64,000 nucleotides of DNA, from the NCBI GenBank assembly GCA_020466095.1, contig CM035807.1, forward strand, positions 45,105,100-45,169,099. The letters run 5' to 3'. The position numbers and the translations under genes are program-made. Shown here piece after piece: positions 1 through 10,162 of the stretch (positions are counted from its first letter, which is position 1; each line of letters opens with the position of its first letter). The notes under the pieces are model-generated. The model searched no databases, was not told the DNA's origin, and saw only the letters and a list, made by a program, of their open reading frames with translations. Source of the DNA: Chlorops oryzae. Lineage: Eukaryota > Arthropoda > Insecta > Diptera > Chloropidae.

Positions 1-3000
1 ACCCAATCAGAGTCTATGTGAAAGCGAGCGGGCGAAGATTCAACAAACTCTGCCGATGCAGCTATATACAAGTGCCACACCAATGGTGCTTATCGGCCTA
101 GACCACGCACACCTGGGTCTGTCTTCAGGAGCCAGAAAGCTAGGTGTAGAAGGACCCTACGCAGCACTGACCGGGTTAGGATGGGTAGTCTGTTGACCCA
201 TCATCAGATCGCCAGCGCACATGGAAACAGCCCCTTGCCTTTTATTGAGCGGAGCGGAAGATGGCGTCGATAAACAGGTGCGTGATTATTTTGATATAGA
301 AAACTTTGGAGTAAAATTCGCCCAAACTGTTATAAGTAATGACGACATGAAAGCGTTGCAAATCCTAAGTTCCAAGACCATAAGAATAGGAACACGATAC
401 CAGACTGGCCTTCTTTGGAAGAACGACCGCGTACAATTGCCGAAGAGCTACGCGATGGCGTTCCGCAGGTTATTAAACATTGAAAGAAAGATGGAAAGAG
501 AAGAGTCTTTTGCCTCAGCCTATAAAGAGAAAATCAACGGATATATTGAGTCCGGATACGCCCAGAAGTTGATGACAGAGGAGGTCTCAGCCGCCAACAG
601 CGGGAAAACCTAGTATCTTCCACATTTTGGAGTCGTCAACATTTATAAACCGAAGAAGCTGCGCCTAGTCTTCGATGCCGCCGCCGTATCAAATGGAGTC
701 TCCCAAAATTCGGAGTTGCTGAAAGGACCAAAAGAACAAAGAGAGATGCCGGCCGTGCTGTTCAATTTCCGAGAAGGGTGTGTTCGAATCTGTGGAGACA
801 TCAAAGATATGTTTCATCAAATCCTCATCCAACCAGAGGACCGCCCTGCTCAGAGGTTTTTGTGGCGGAGTGGCGAATTCCACCGTGAGCCGGACATCTT
901 TGAAATGCATGACTTTCGGAGCAACATGCTCTCCGTGCACGGCGCGCTTCGTGATGGAGTTAAACGCACGACAGTATGCTGGTGCCAGCTCTCGCGCCAT
1001 CGAGTCTATAACCCGCCATCATTATATCGATGACTACGTGGATAGCTTTGAGTCCAATGAGGAAGCGATTGCGATCAGTAGGGAGGTCAGAGAGGTCCAT
1101 GCCGCTGGAGGATTCCATCTTCGACAATTTTCGTCAAACTCCAGAGAGGTGCTGCTCGCGTTTGATGACGGATGCATATTCCCATTCGTTAAATGGGGAG
1201 AAGGCGAAGAGAAGATTTTGGGTCTGGTCTGGCAGCCAGCTAGCGATGAATTCAGATTCAACGTCCAATTTCAACGGATAAATCGAAGTGTCATAGATGG
1301 TGAACAGCTTCCAACGAAACGAGAGTTCTTGAGCGTCATCATGTCAGTCTTCGACCCGATGGGCTTCATAAGCTGTTTCACCGTGATTGCCAAACTAATG
1401 ATGCGCGAAGTTTGGCGAAAAGATACACTTTGGGATGAACCTATACCGCCCGAACCAGTCAAAGTATGGGAGAGTTGGCGCCTCCAGTTAAAGGAACTCA
1501 AACAATTTAGAGTCCCTCGCCACTACTTTGGCTACTCCACACCACACCTGGTGCAACTCCATGTGTTCGTAGACGCCAGCGAAGACATGTATGCAGCCGC
1601 TGCCTATTGGCGATATAGCAACGCAAACGACGAGATTGGCGTTACCTTTGTCTGCGCGAAAACGAGGAGCGCACCCTTGAAGCCGATGACAATCCCGAGG
1701 TTAGAGCTGCAAGCAGCAGTACTTGGCACGCGCTTAATGCATACGATTGCGGAAGAGCATAAAGTGCATGTCAATAAAAAGTATATATGGAGCGACTCTA
1801 AAACTGTCCTTAAGTGGATATCAAGCCAAAACCGCCGTTATAAGCCATTCGTCGCTCATAGGGTAGCCGAAATCCTTGCCTCTCCGGAGCAACTCAACTG
1901 GAGGTGGGTTCCGACTGAGCAAAACGTAGCCGATGAAGCGACGCGAGCCAATGCCAACATTGAATTTGGTCCGGAATCCCGATGGCTAAATGGGCCTTAT
2001 TTTCTACGTGAACCCGAGACTCGCTGGCCAAGCAGTGACGACGTACTGGTGTCACCGGAAGACGAAGAGGAATTACCACCAAAGCCAATATTACTAGCGG
2101 TGAGTACCTTCCTCTTTCAATTTGAGCGCTTTCGTTCCTTTAACACGATAACGAGGACCATGGCCTGGGTTCTTCGTTTTTTTGAGTTTTTGCAGACGGG
2201 AAACAATCGCAAACCATGAATACGGAATAACAGCGGAAGAGCAGCAGAAAGCGGAAAGTCTGCTCATACGGCGAGTGCAGTGCGAATCATTTAGTTCGGA
2301 GATGCGCTGCCTCATCAACAAAGAGCCGGTGAATCGTTCCAGCAAGCTATACACTCTGACGCCTTACTTGGACGAGGACGCCATCCTGAGAGTGTACGGT
2401 CGTATAGATGCCGCCAGTTTTCTGCCATATACTGCACGACGCCCGATAATCCTGCCGTACGGTCACCATTTTTCAAAGCTCATAGTCAATCATTACCACG
2501 TCTGCATGAAACACCAGAATGAAGAAGCGACAAGATGCGAAATCAGGAAAAGGTTCTGGATTATCAACCTGCGTACTCTCCTTCGCAAAGTTACGTCTGA
2601 ATGCCTTTTATGCCGCATAAGGAAAGCTCGACCTATTCAACCTCTAATGGGACCATTGCCCGAAGATCGTCTTAAGCCATTTGTCCGCCCGTTCACTTAC
2701 ACTGGCCTATACTACTTTGGCCCTTTATTAGTCAAAATTGGGCGACGGACCGAGAAACGCTGGGTAGCCTTATACACGTGCCTCACCATGCGTGCAGTTC
2801 ATCTGGAGCTAGCTAGCACACAATTTGAGCACAGATGCGTGCATTATAACTATACGGAACTTTATAAACAGACGAGGGGTGCCTTTGCGCTTGCGAAGCG
2901 TTAATGGCACCAACTTTATAGGAGCTGACGCCGAAGCAAAAAGATTTACGGAGGTTTTCGAGCCGCAACGAATACAAGAGGAGCTGTCTTCACGGAACAT

Positions 3001-3604
3001 CGAATGGTGGTTCAACACTCCGGGGAATCCGTCAGCAGGAGGTGCATGGGAAAGACTCGTTCAATGCGTGAAGAGAGTATTGCGACACACAGTAAAAGAG
3101 GTCGCACCTGCAGAGCATCTGTTGCAATGCTTTCTAATAGAGGCCGAGAATATTGTGAACTCCCGCCCCTTAACGCATCTTCCCATCAGCGTGGATCAGG
3201 AAGCCCCCTTGACGACCAACGATCTGCTGATAGGTTCACCCAACATCGCCATTACGCCGTCGTGTCAAGAAGAACTCTCTCGGATGTGCTCTACTCGCAA
3301 ACAATGGCGCGTCGCCCGCTTATTAAGAGACCGTTTTTGGAAAAGGTTGGTGAGAGAATATCTGCCCACATTAGCACGGCAAGAGAAATGGTGCGCAAGA
3401 TCTAGACCCCTACAGGTGGACGATTTGGTGTTTATCTGCGATCCGAATGTGCCGAGAGCAGCGTGGCGCAAGGGGATAGTCAAGGAAGTTTTCCCAGGAG
3501 CCGATGGAACACCAAGACGCGCAAATGCTCTGGTCTCGGACGGAAACCAGAACAAATTAATGCTACGACCCGCATCAAGGCTAGCTCCGCTTGACTTGGA
3601 GTGA
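1..3604 (+). pseudogene. BEL/Pao retrotransposon pol, degenerate, 5' end outside window
   Basis: Domains follow BEL/Pao pol order. The end of an aspartic protease (LIGLDH near 92-109) is followed by RT with the family-typical LVFDAAA (about 667-687) and YIDDYVDSF (1023-1049). Next come the Pao-type A17 region, RNase H (FVDASED near 1567; SDSKTVLKW near 1793), an H2C2 integrase zinc finger (CLLC near 2612), the integrase core and a C-terminal RPLQVDDLV-type domain ending at 3604. It is dead: in-frame stops lie at 201-203 and 611-613, and the frame shifts near 800-900, 2180 and 2830. In the integrase the first catalytic Asp position reads Tyr (TGLYYFGP) and the second reads Val (SVNGTNF); the Glu region (GGAWERL) survives. 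An intact family member would make DNA from its RNA and integrate it. Family assignment is strong; element boundaries are not visible. Confidence 0.9.
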
Positions 3605-4080
3605 ATCCGAATCATTCACGGAGGTGGGGATATCGCGGAGCGAGTCCGATAACTCTTTCGCATCACCGACCGGCAGCAATGATCGATGAAATTTTCGATT
3701 GAACTCTAACATCGCCAGATACAAGAGGTTTATTGCAAAGAATAACGACGAAGTGGACGGAGGCGAAAGACTGTGAAATTTAATAAGTCATCCTGTAAGT
3801 CTTTTTTATAATAAGTTATCTTCAATGCGTTCCTTTTTTAATTACATTGTTTTAGTAAATTTGAGTTATATGTCGTGAGTAAGACTAATTCAAGAAATTC
3901 GTGTGCGCGTGTAAACGTTTTATGTCATTCTTGGTTAATAAATTCATTCCACTTATTTATCGCAAGCCTCGTCCTCTTAATCTTCACGTCAATGGAGATC
4001 GTTATTGACAACGACAAATCGGTGCGACAAATCGTTTTGTCGTGTCGTTCTGTCGCACCTATGGTACCTCAAGCTTAAAC
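3605..4080 (+). other. BEL/Pao 3' untranslated region and probable 3' LTR remnant
   Basis: Just after the pol stop is a purine-rich run, GGAGGTGGGGA (about 3619-3629), a good candidate polypurine tract. A 3' LTR would start just after it. No second LTR is in the window, so the LTR end cannot be fixed. A short inverted repeat, GGTGCGACA/TGTCGCACC, lies at about 4021-4061. Confidence 0.45.
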
Positions 4081-4491
4081 CTTATTCAGGAATAAGAATA
4101 TCGCGAACAGTGAAGTCATCGTTTATACGGCAACCGACATGAGTTGGTCTTAGCGCTACCTGACTGCCAAAACGAAATGAAATGGCAGCATACATGAAAA
4201 ACATATGATTTCATAGTATCAGGAATACTTTTACCAGTTAGTTTTTCAAAAGTGAAAAAATGTCAGTTGGTTTACTTTCCGTTCTCCATCTTATTTGCTA
4301 GATTTTTAAAACTCCAATTTAAAAAAAGCGCTGCCTGATCGTCAAAGAGAGCGAAAAATGTGGCATCACCTCTCATGTTCATCGCGAATAGTCTCACTAT
4401 TCACGAATAACTTTCGTGAATAAGCTATTCGAGAATAAGACCGTTTATACGGTAAAGCTCGCTATTCGCAATATTCTTATTCGCGAATAAG
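4081..4491. repeat. Short inverted-repeat element (MITE-like)
   Basis: The left end starts CTTATTCAGGAATAAG and the right end is the reverse complement of CTTATTCGCGAATAAG; the outer 27 bases match at 24 positions. Each end is itself a small palindrome, and another hairpin (TATTCACGAA/TTCGTGAATA) lies near 4399-4426. No coding capacity and no obvious target duplication were seen. Confidence 0.6.
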
Positions 4492-4582
4492 GCATACGTA
4501 TAAACGTAGTAATATATGGTAATATGTGGTTGTGGTCATTTGGTTAACTTTTAGTCAGTAGGTCGCGCCCGATATTTGTGAC

Positions 4583-5589
4583 CAGCGTTGCCATTTTGGA
4601 TACAATTGTATCAAATTGGATACCTTTAAAATGAAATGATACAATGATACGCTGGGTCTCAAATGGATACATTTTTTTTTTGAGAAATCGATATGTCGAT
4701 ATATTAGAACATGACTGTCAAAAATACATTTAAGTATTAAGCCTAAATCCCACTATCTACGCAATGCGCCGATTTTTGCCGCAATTAATGCAAGGATAGT
4801 GTGAACGAAATGTTTGGTCTCTGATGCTGACCACAGTGACCGTCTGGATTGATTTTTGTCTTAATTTTGCTGCTCCCCGCTATAACTTTGATAATAAACG
4901 ACACTAATATGAGACTCAAAAGTCAATGTCAAATTTTTTTAAATTTTTGCCGATCTAGCCCGATGAATATCGGCGCAGATTATGCTATTTGGGCAGATAG
5001 TGGGATCCTAGCTTTAGGTTTGTTTTTAACAAGAACTATTTTTTTAATATTTTTTCTTTAAGTGAGGTACTGAGATTATTTTGTACTTTTCTAAATACTT
5101 AGCAACTGTTAAAAATACTTTTCATTGTTATATTTTTTAAACAAGAATTGTTTTTTATTTGTTTCTAAAGGTGAAGAACTGAGTTTTTATTTTTACTTTT
5201 CTAAATACTAATTTCCAAATTCTACACAAATTTTTCATTCCAAATTTTTAAGCTATTAGATAAGACGGGTGAGACGAAGGGAAATTTCTTCTATTTCCCT
5301 TGCCCTTCTCGCCTACTTAATCGATTATTTGGAAAGAAAAATTTGTGTTTGGAAATTGGGCAACTATTAAAAAATAAAAATTTTTACAATTTGTAAAACT
5401 GAAAAACAGACATTTTATTCAATGAGTAAACAAAATAAACCTACCAAATAACTAGTAAGTACCTATTTTTGTAAACATATCGATAGCTATTGTTAGCGAT
5501 AATTACACTAAAAAAAAAAAAACTGATACATTTTGGATACGCTTTGAAACTTATTTGGATACAAAAAAAATAAAGTGAGTGCAACGCTG
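4583..5589. mobile_element. Non-autonomous hAT-like element, about 1.0 kb
   Basis: The ends are CAGCGTTGC and its reverse complement GCAACGCTG. They are flanked by 8-bp direct repeats with one mismatch (TTTGTGAC at 4575-4582, TTTATGAC at 5590-5597). An 8-bp duplication and CAG-starting ends are hallmarks of the hAT superfamily. Subterminal GGATAC-type words recur near both ends (4598-4670 and 5524-5566), as expected for transposase-binding sites. No transposase is encoded, so any movement would need enzyme from elsewhere. Confidence 0.65.
5211..5357. repeat. Long imperfect hairpin inside the hAT-like element
   Basis: The arms meet near 5283. GGGTGAGACGAAGGGAAAT pairs with ATTTCCCTTGCCCTTCTCGCC, and further out ATTTCCAAAT..ACACAAATTTTTC pairs with GAAAAATTTGTGTTTGGAAAT. 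It may be an older insertion or an internal fold of the element. Confidence 0.55.
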
Positions 5590-5752
5590 TTTATGACATG
5601 CCAAAGTGCCAGTCCTTGATGACTAGCCATTTCACCTACCACATGAACCTGAAAGAGTAGATAGGCCTCAGTTCACACTTTTCTATTTCCTGCGTATGAT
5701 TGTTTTTGCTTTTTTCGGCTTTAAGTTCCTATTCTGATCAATTGTCCGACAA

Positions 5753-5826
5753 GGATTCGATAGCTTAATGTTTTAAACTGTGACTCGACAGTCGCGCGGT
5801 TCGGGGCTCAATCCCTGCTGGCGGCA
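5753..5826 (+). repeat. tRNA-like sequence, probable SINE head
   Basis: A box-A-like TAGCTTAATG is followed about 40 bases later by a box-B-like GGTTCGGGGCTC, the layout of an internal RNA polymerase III promoter. The acceptor arms do not pair convincingly, so a SINE-type tRNA relic is likelier than a functional tRNA. Confidence 0.4.
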
Positions 5827-6065
5827 AGAATTTTTACTTAATTTGTTGGTCTTTTTTGATATATTACAGTTTTTTTTTTGTTCATAGTTCAGTTATTTTG
5901 GAAGACTAACATTTTCCCCTACATTTTTTAGGTTTTATTATTATATTTTTTTTAATGGTTCATTTTCAAGTTAAAAATTTTTGGAGTGAAAAAATTCGTT
6001 AAATACTTTTCCCAAAATCTAAGCAACGCTAAACTCATGTGAGCATTTCGACCTTGGAATTAAAT

Positions 6066-6141
6066 TCGTTCGTTTAGCGTAATGGTTAAGGCGTTCGCCC
6101 AGCGATCTGGTTGTCAGCGGTTCGAGGCTCGGTGGAGGCGA
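6066..6141 (+). repeat. tRNA-like sequence, second probable SINE head
   Basis: Box A (TAGCGTAATGG) and box B (GGTTCGAGGCT) are well placed about 50 bases apart. AT-rich sequence follows, as in the copy near 5.75 kb. No clear acceptor stem is present, so this is called a SINE head, not a tRNA gene. Confidence 0.45.
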
Positions 6142-6698
6142 GAAAATTTAGGAGAAGTAAGACAAAAAAGATTTAAAATAAAAAATTGATCAACAAAAAA
6201 AAAATTATTAAAAACAAATAAATAAAAAAAGTCAAAACAAAAAAATAAAATTTTTCTTTTATTCTCAGCCGCTGGTGCTAGGCCATTTTCCTGCCCCTTT
6301 TCGCTAGCGAAATGACTGCTTAAGGGTGGCTTATAAAAGGATGACCCGTCCCCGTCAATGACACAAACACAGTAAAGTAGGTAGCGTTTTGGATAGCAGA
6401 GGGACCGATCTCCGCCACCAGGGACGGGCGAAATCGCTAGTGTTGTGGTGGCTCCACTGACTGCAGGGTAATGCCGATGGCATAACATATACAGTAGAGT
6501 ACGAATAATTTCAACGCGTTTTTTCCTTGATTTATTGTATACTTATGCATTTTTTGCGTTTATCCGTGCATATCTCCATGAAACTTGCAAAAGAAGACTT
6601 CAAACTACCATGCACTTATGCGACATTTGCAATTATTCGTGTTGTATTTATCCGTAGTCCACTTTATACGATATGTTGTATTTACATATATGCTTATA
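6142..6698. other. No gene recognised
   Basis: This is A/T-rich sequence with a GC-richer stretch at about 6260-6490. Only ORFs without recognisable motifs occur. It may be the body of the SINE-like repeat beginning near 6066. Confidence 0.5.
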
Positions 6699-6867
6699 CA
6701 GTGGACCCTCGATTATCCGGACTTCTATTTACTGGACTCTCTGTTAACCGTTGCATCTTGGCGCGAAAAAATTTTTTTTTTCAGTTTTTTTACAGTTTTT
6801 CTCATTTGAACGAGCCAATAATGTCGCCGGCTATCGTTCATTTCAAAATATATGGTTAATATATATG

Positions 6868-6876
6868 GTTCACCGC
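6868..6876. repeat. Left 9-bp target-site duplication of the foldback element
   Basis: GTTCACCGC lies directly before the element start (AAAGAGCTTCG) and recurs exactly after its end at 8895-8903. Confidence 0.75.
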
Positions 6877-7618
6877 AAAGAGCTTCGATATAAGAAGAGA
6901 TTGCAAAATTGAAAAAGCTTTTAAAGAGCTTTTTCTCTCAGGCGACCGTCTCGGGTAAGAATCGAAATGCGTGTATTTTGTTGTTGTCTAGTTGTACGCA
7001 CGAAAACAAAAACCGAAATCCTGCATCTCGTTCGCCCTTATTGAGAATAGCCAATATAGTCAAATGTACTACTCCTTCACATTGATCTTCGATCCTTTTG
7101 TGTGTGTTTTTTGTTCGAGCCCATATCGCCGTACATATATGCAAACTTGATGGTGTGTGCTTACGCATCAACGTACATACGTATCTACTTGAACGGCTGT
7201 GTGCTTCGCGAGTCGAAAAATCAGAAATCATATTTGGTAGGGCTTATGTTTCTGTGTCAAAAAGGAATAACTGTTTAAGTCACAGTTTGCTGTTGCGGGA
7301 ATGAGTTTTAAAGATATGCTATTCTTACGTGTTTCCATATTAAATGGAGTTTCATTTTTTCAATAATTTTTTTTTCTATTTAAGCCAAGATTGTAAAATT
7401 TTGCTGGAATATACTTCTCTCTGAAAGGAATTCAATAAAATAAATAACTCATTTTGAGCTTAAGTCGACTTAAGCAGTTTTTGCTTATTTCCACAGTATT
7501 GTTTAGTTTTCGCTACGCGACTTGTGCCAGAAGCTGCCGTTCGGCGTTTGTAGCGTGATTTTCCTTAAGCGAATCATGAAAAAGTTAAAGTCTGGTCGAC
7601 TTTGAGAACACAATGAAG
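6877..7618 (+). repeat. Left arm of the foldback inverted repeat
   Basis: It pairs along its full length with 8177-8894, apart from a roughly 24-base extra stretch around 7507-7532. Confidence 0.8.
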
Positions 7619-7951
7619 ATTTTTACTTTTTTGTATACATATATACATATTTTGTATACGTATGTTCTTGGTGTCGTATATATAACGTTTTAAATATTTC
7701 TACTTACGCGACAAAAACAAATGTTTTTTTCCAAAATAATTAACAAATTTCTTTTAGTAGAAAAGGCTTTTCGCCAAAAATCCACTTTTATTCAGATATG
7801 TAGACATGCACTTATTTACATTTTTGAAAAACTGAAACGCTGTTTATCTATACGAGGAATAATATAAAAATTTATCTAAAGAAAACTACTTATAAAACTG
7901 TTATGTATTTATTTTACCTGCTTTGCAGAATTTTAAACTTTTTAGTTTCAG

Positions 7952-8007
7952 GTTCCTGTGAAGAAGGAGCAGTGGTTGGGTTCGACGTTTTTTTTTGGAA
8001 AAGCCAG
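7952..8007 (+). other. Exon-like segment in the foldback centre (speculative)
   Basis: A GC-richer 56-base stretch is bordered by an acceptor-like TTTTTAGTTTCAG and a donor-like CAG|GTATATG within AT-rich sequence. It may be a captured host exon or chance. I do not recognise the encoded residues. Confidence 0.2.
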
Positions 8008-8176
8008 GTATATGATATACGCACGGATAAATATTTGTTGTTTAAACTTACCACTGAAAAAAATATCATTTACTTTAAAGCTAGAACCTACTTAAAAAAT
8101 GATGGAAATATACAATCTTTTGTAATATTTCTTTAAATTATAAATTTATTTGTATTTGGAAGGGACCAACAAATCA

Positions 8177-8894
8177 CTTCATTGTGTTCTCAAAGTCGAC
8201 CAGACTTTAACTTTTTCATGATTCGCTTAAGGAAAATCACGTTGCAAACGCCGAACGGCAGCTTCTGCAACAATACTGTGGAAATAAGCAAAAACTGCTT
8301 AAGTCGACTTAAGCTCAAAATGAGTTATTTATTTTATTGAATTCCTTTCAGAGAGAAGTATATTCCAGCAAAATTTTACAATCTTGGCTTAAATAGAAAA
8401 AAAAATTATTGAAAAAATGAAACTCCATTTAATATGGAAACACGTAAGAATAGCATATCTTTAAAACTCATTCCCGCAACAGCAAACTGTGACTTAAACA
8501 GTTATTCCTTTTTGACACAGAACATAAGCCCTACCAAATATGATTTCTGATTTTTCGACTCGCGAAGCACACAGCCGTTCAAGTAGATACGTATGTACGT
8601 TGATGCGTAAGCACACACCATCAAGTTTGCATATATGTACGGCGATATGGGCTCGAACAAAAAACACACACAAAAGGATCGAAGATCAATGTGAAGGAGT
8701 AGTACATTTGACTATATTGGCTATTCTCAATAAGGGCGAACGAGATGCAGGATTTCGGTTTTTGTTTTCGTGCGTACAACTAGACAACAACAAAATACAC
8801 GCATTTCGATTCTTACCCGAGACGGTCGCCTGAGAGAAAAAGCTCTTTAAAAGCTTTTTCAATTTTGCAATCTCTTCTTATATCGAAGCTCTTT
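8177..8894 (-). repeat. Right arm of the foldback inverted repeat
   Basis: Reverse complement of 6877-7618. The right target duplication GTTCACCGC follows at 8895-8903. Confidence 0.8.
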
Positions 8895-9183
8895 GTTCAC
8901 CGCTTCTTTCATCGAAATTCGATATGAAGTGTGTTTATTTTTCTTTTGTTTATGTATACAAAAACTCAACGCGAGAGTCGAAAACGGAAAATACTATAGA
9001 ATGCGACACGTGCGCTGGAATCGATTTTGCATATTGAATTTTTGATTTGTTCAGCTTATTATATAAAAACCTCGATTATCCGGAATGGTGTTGGTCCCGT
9101 GTTTTCCGGATAATCGAGGTTCCACTGCATAAGCTAACCCACCCTGGCAGTATTTCCAATGGCAAGACGTCAATTTGATGCCG

Positions 9184-9271
9184 GGTAATGCGAGTAGCCC
9201 AGCCGGAAATTTCACAATTTCTGCAGTACGTCCGAAGTGGTGAAAATTCATACTGCGACTACTCGCATTAC
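9184..9271. repeat. Small inverted repeat with perfect 13-bp ends
   Basis: GTAATGCGAGTAG at 9184-9196 matches CTACTCGCATTAC at 9259-9271 in reverse complement. Its interior (CACCACTTCGGA..) also resembles, inverted, 9993-10044 beside POC1. It may be a tiny MITE or part of a larger repeat. Confidence 0.5.
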
Positions 9272-9866
9272 TAACCCTTATTTCTAATGAAATTTGTTAG
9301 GAGATGCCTGCTATTTTCAGTACTTCAAAATTCATGTGTTATTCATTAAGTAAAGGAGCTTATGGCCCTAAATCGCATGAAAGCTTCATTTGAGAATGAG
9401 TACATGCTGGCTGGCTGAAATGGATCCAACTTGCATGATTATTTCTATTGAAAATAGAGTTTATGATGCTAATACCAATGAATATATCATTTAAAATAAG
9501 CAAACGCTACTGGGATCTGGGAAGGAAAGAATGAGAAATATTTTTTATTATTACATTTTTTTAATTCTGTATTTCCATATCTGTTGAAAGCACTTCATTG
9601 ACTATGTTATAAAATAACGGTAGCTCATAACATAAAACATTACTGAATCTATCACAATTGTTTAGTTTTAAATGCACTTCAATGAAAAGCTGAAGTGAAT
9701 TAAACTTGCTCAAAACATGTGTAAATCATAGCAGACATCTTGAAAATATGCAGAACACTGTTTTCATGAAAATTTCATAAGATCTACATTGAAAAAAGGA
9801 GTAACCAACCATTTTTCATATGAAAATTTCGTTTCAAGGGGGATCTCTTGTAACGAGCTCTTGCTT
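9272..9866. other. Intergenic AT-rich DNA, no feature recognised
   Basis: No ORF with recognisable motifs or structured repeat was seen between the small inverted repeat and the ORF upstream of POC1. Confidence 0.5.
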
Positions 9867-10079
9867 TCATTCAATTTTCACTATAAAATCATTCGAAACA
9901 GCAGAAATTGGTCTCTTCACATATGAATTCTTCAATTCTAATGCATCGTTGATTTTGTCACGCATGCGATAAAACCGTTTGGGAGACGCTGCATGAATTT
10001 GCACCACTTCGGAAGTAGTGAAGAAGTAATAATTTCTGGCTGGGAGGGATTCCTCGGAATCGAGTCTGGCAGCACTCAT
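9867..10079 (-). CDS. Small ORF divergent from POC1, unknown
   Basis: The 70-codon ORF starts with ATG and runs away from POC1. The two start codons are about 83 bp apart, which would suit a shared bidirectional promoter. The product is hydrophilic and mixed-charge, with no signal peptide, membrane segment or motif I recognise. Against it: part of the ORF overlaps a sequence repeated in inverse orientation near 9200-9250, and no splice donor extends it. It could be a short gene, a first exon or fortuitous. Confidence 0.25.
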   Translation of the reverse strand: MSAARLDSEESLPARNYYFFTTSEVVQIHAASPKRFYRMRDKINDALELKNSYVKRPISAVSNDFIVKIE

Positions 10080-10162
10080 TAAGTGACCGGGAAACCAGCT
10101 TTGACAACTTCTTGTGAGTTTAACTCAAATCACATCAGAACGTAATTTTGTTCGGGAAAGAA

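Larger units (their letters stand above)
6877..8894. mobile_element. Foldback element with long inverted arms (MULE/FB-like)
   Basis: The 2018-bp element has arms 6877-7618 and 8177-8894 as near-perfect reverse complements. It starts AAAGAGCT, ends AGCTCTTT, and is bounded by a perfect 9-bp direct repeat. Nine-base duplications with very long inverted ends are known for Drosophila FB elements and Mutator-like transposons. Its 558-bp centre encodes no recognisable transposase, so it is probably non-autonomous. The arms differ by a roughly 24-bp insertion in the left arm near 7507-7532 and a few single bases, so the insertion or arm homogenisation looks recent. Both arms contain the same 97-codon ORF, which I consider fortuitous. 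Confidence 0.75.
6699..9127. mobile_element. Pogo-like MITE, split by a foldback insertion
   Basis: The left end begins CAGTGGACCCTCGATTATCC at 6699 after a TA. The right end is the reverse complement of CAGTGGAACCTCGATTATCC, finishing at 9127. These ends resemble pogo-group Tc1/mariner elements. Removing the foldback and one 9-bp target copy leaves about 400 bp, a plausible MITE size. A second inward copy of the terminal word (ACCTCGATTATCCGGA, about 9069-9084) makes the right end a hairpin. No transposase remains. Confidence 0.6.

Noticed and set aside
1034..2354. Minus-strand ORFs across the BEL pol
   Set aside because: Shadows of the plus-strand pol frames.
5753..6141. Functional tRNA genes
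   Set aside because: Box A and B are present, but acceptor and anticodon stems do not pair acceptably; SINE heads fit better.
6938..8833. Identical 97-codon ORFs in both foldback arms
   Set aside because: They are the same sequence read twice because the arms are inverted copies. No motif, and no evidence of coding selection.
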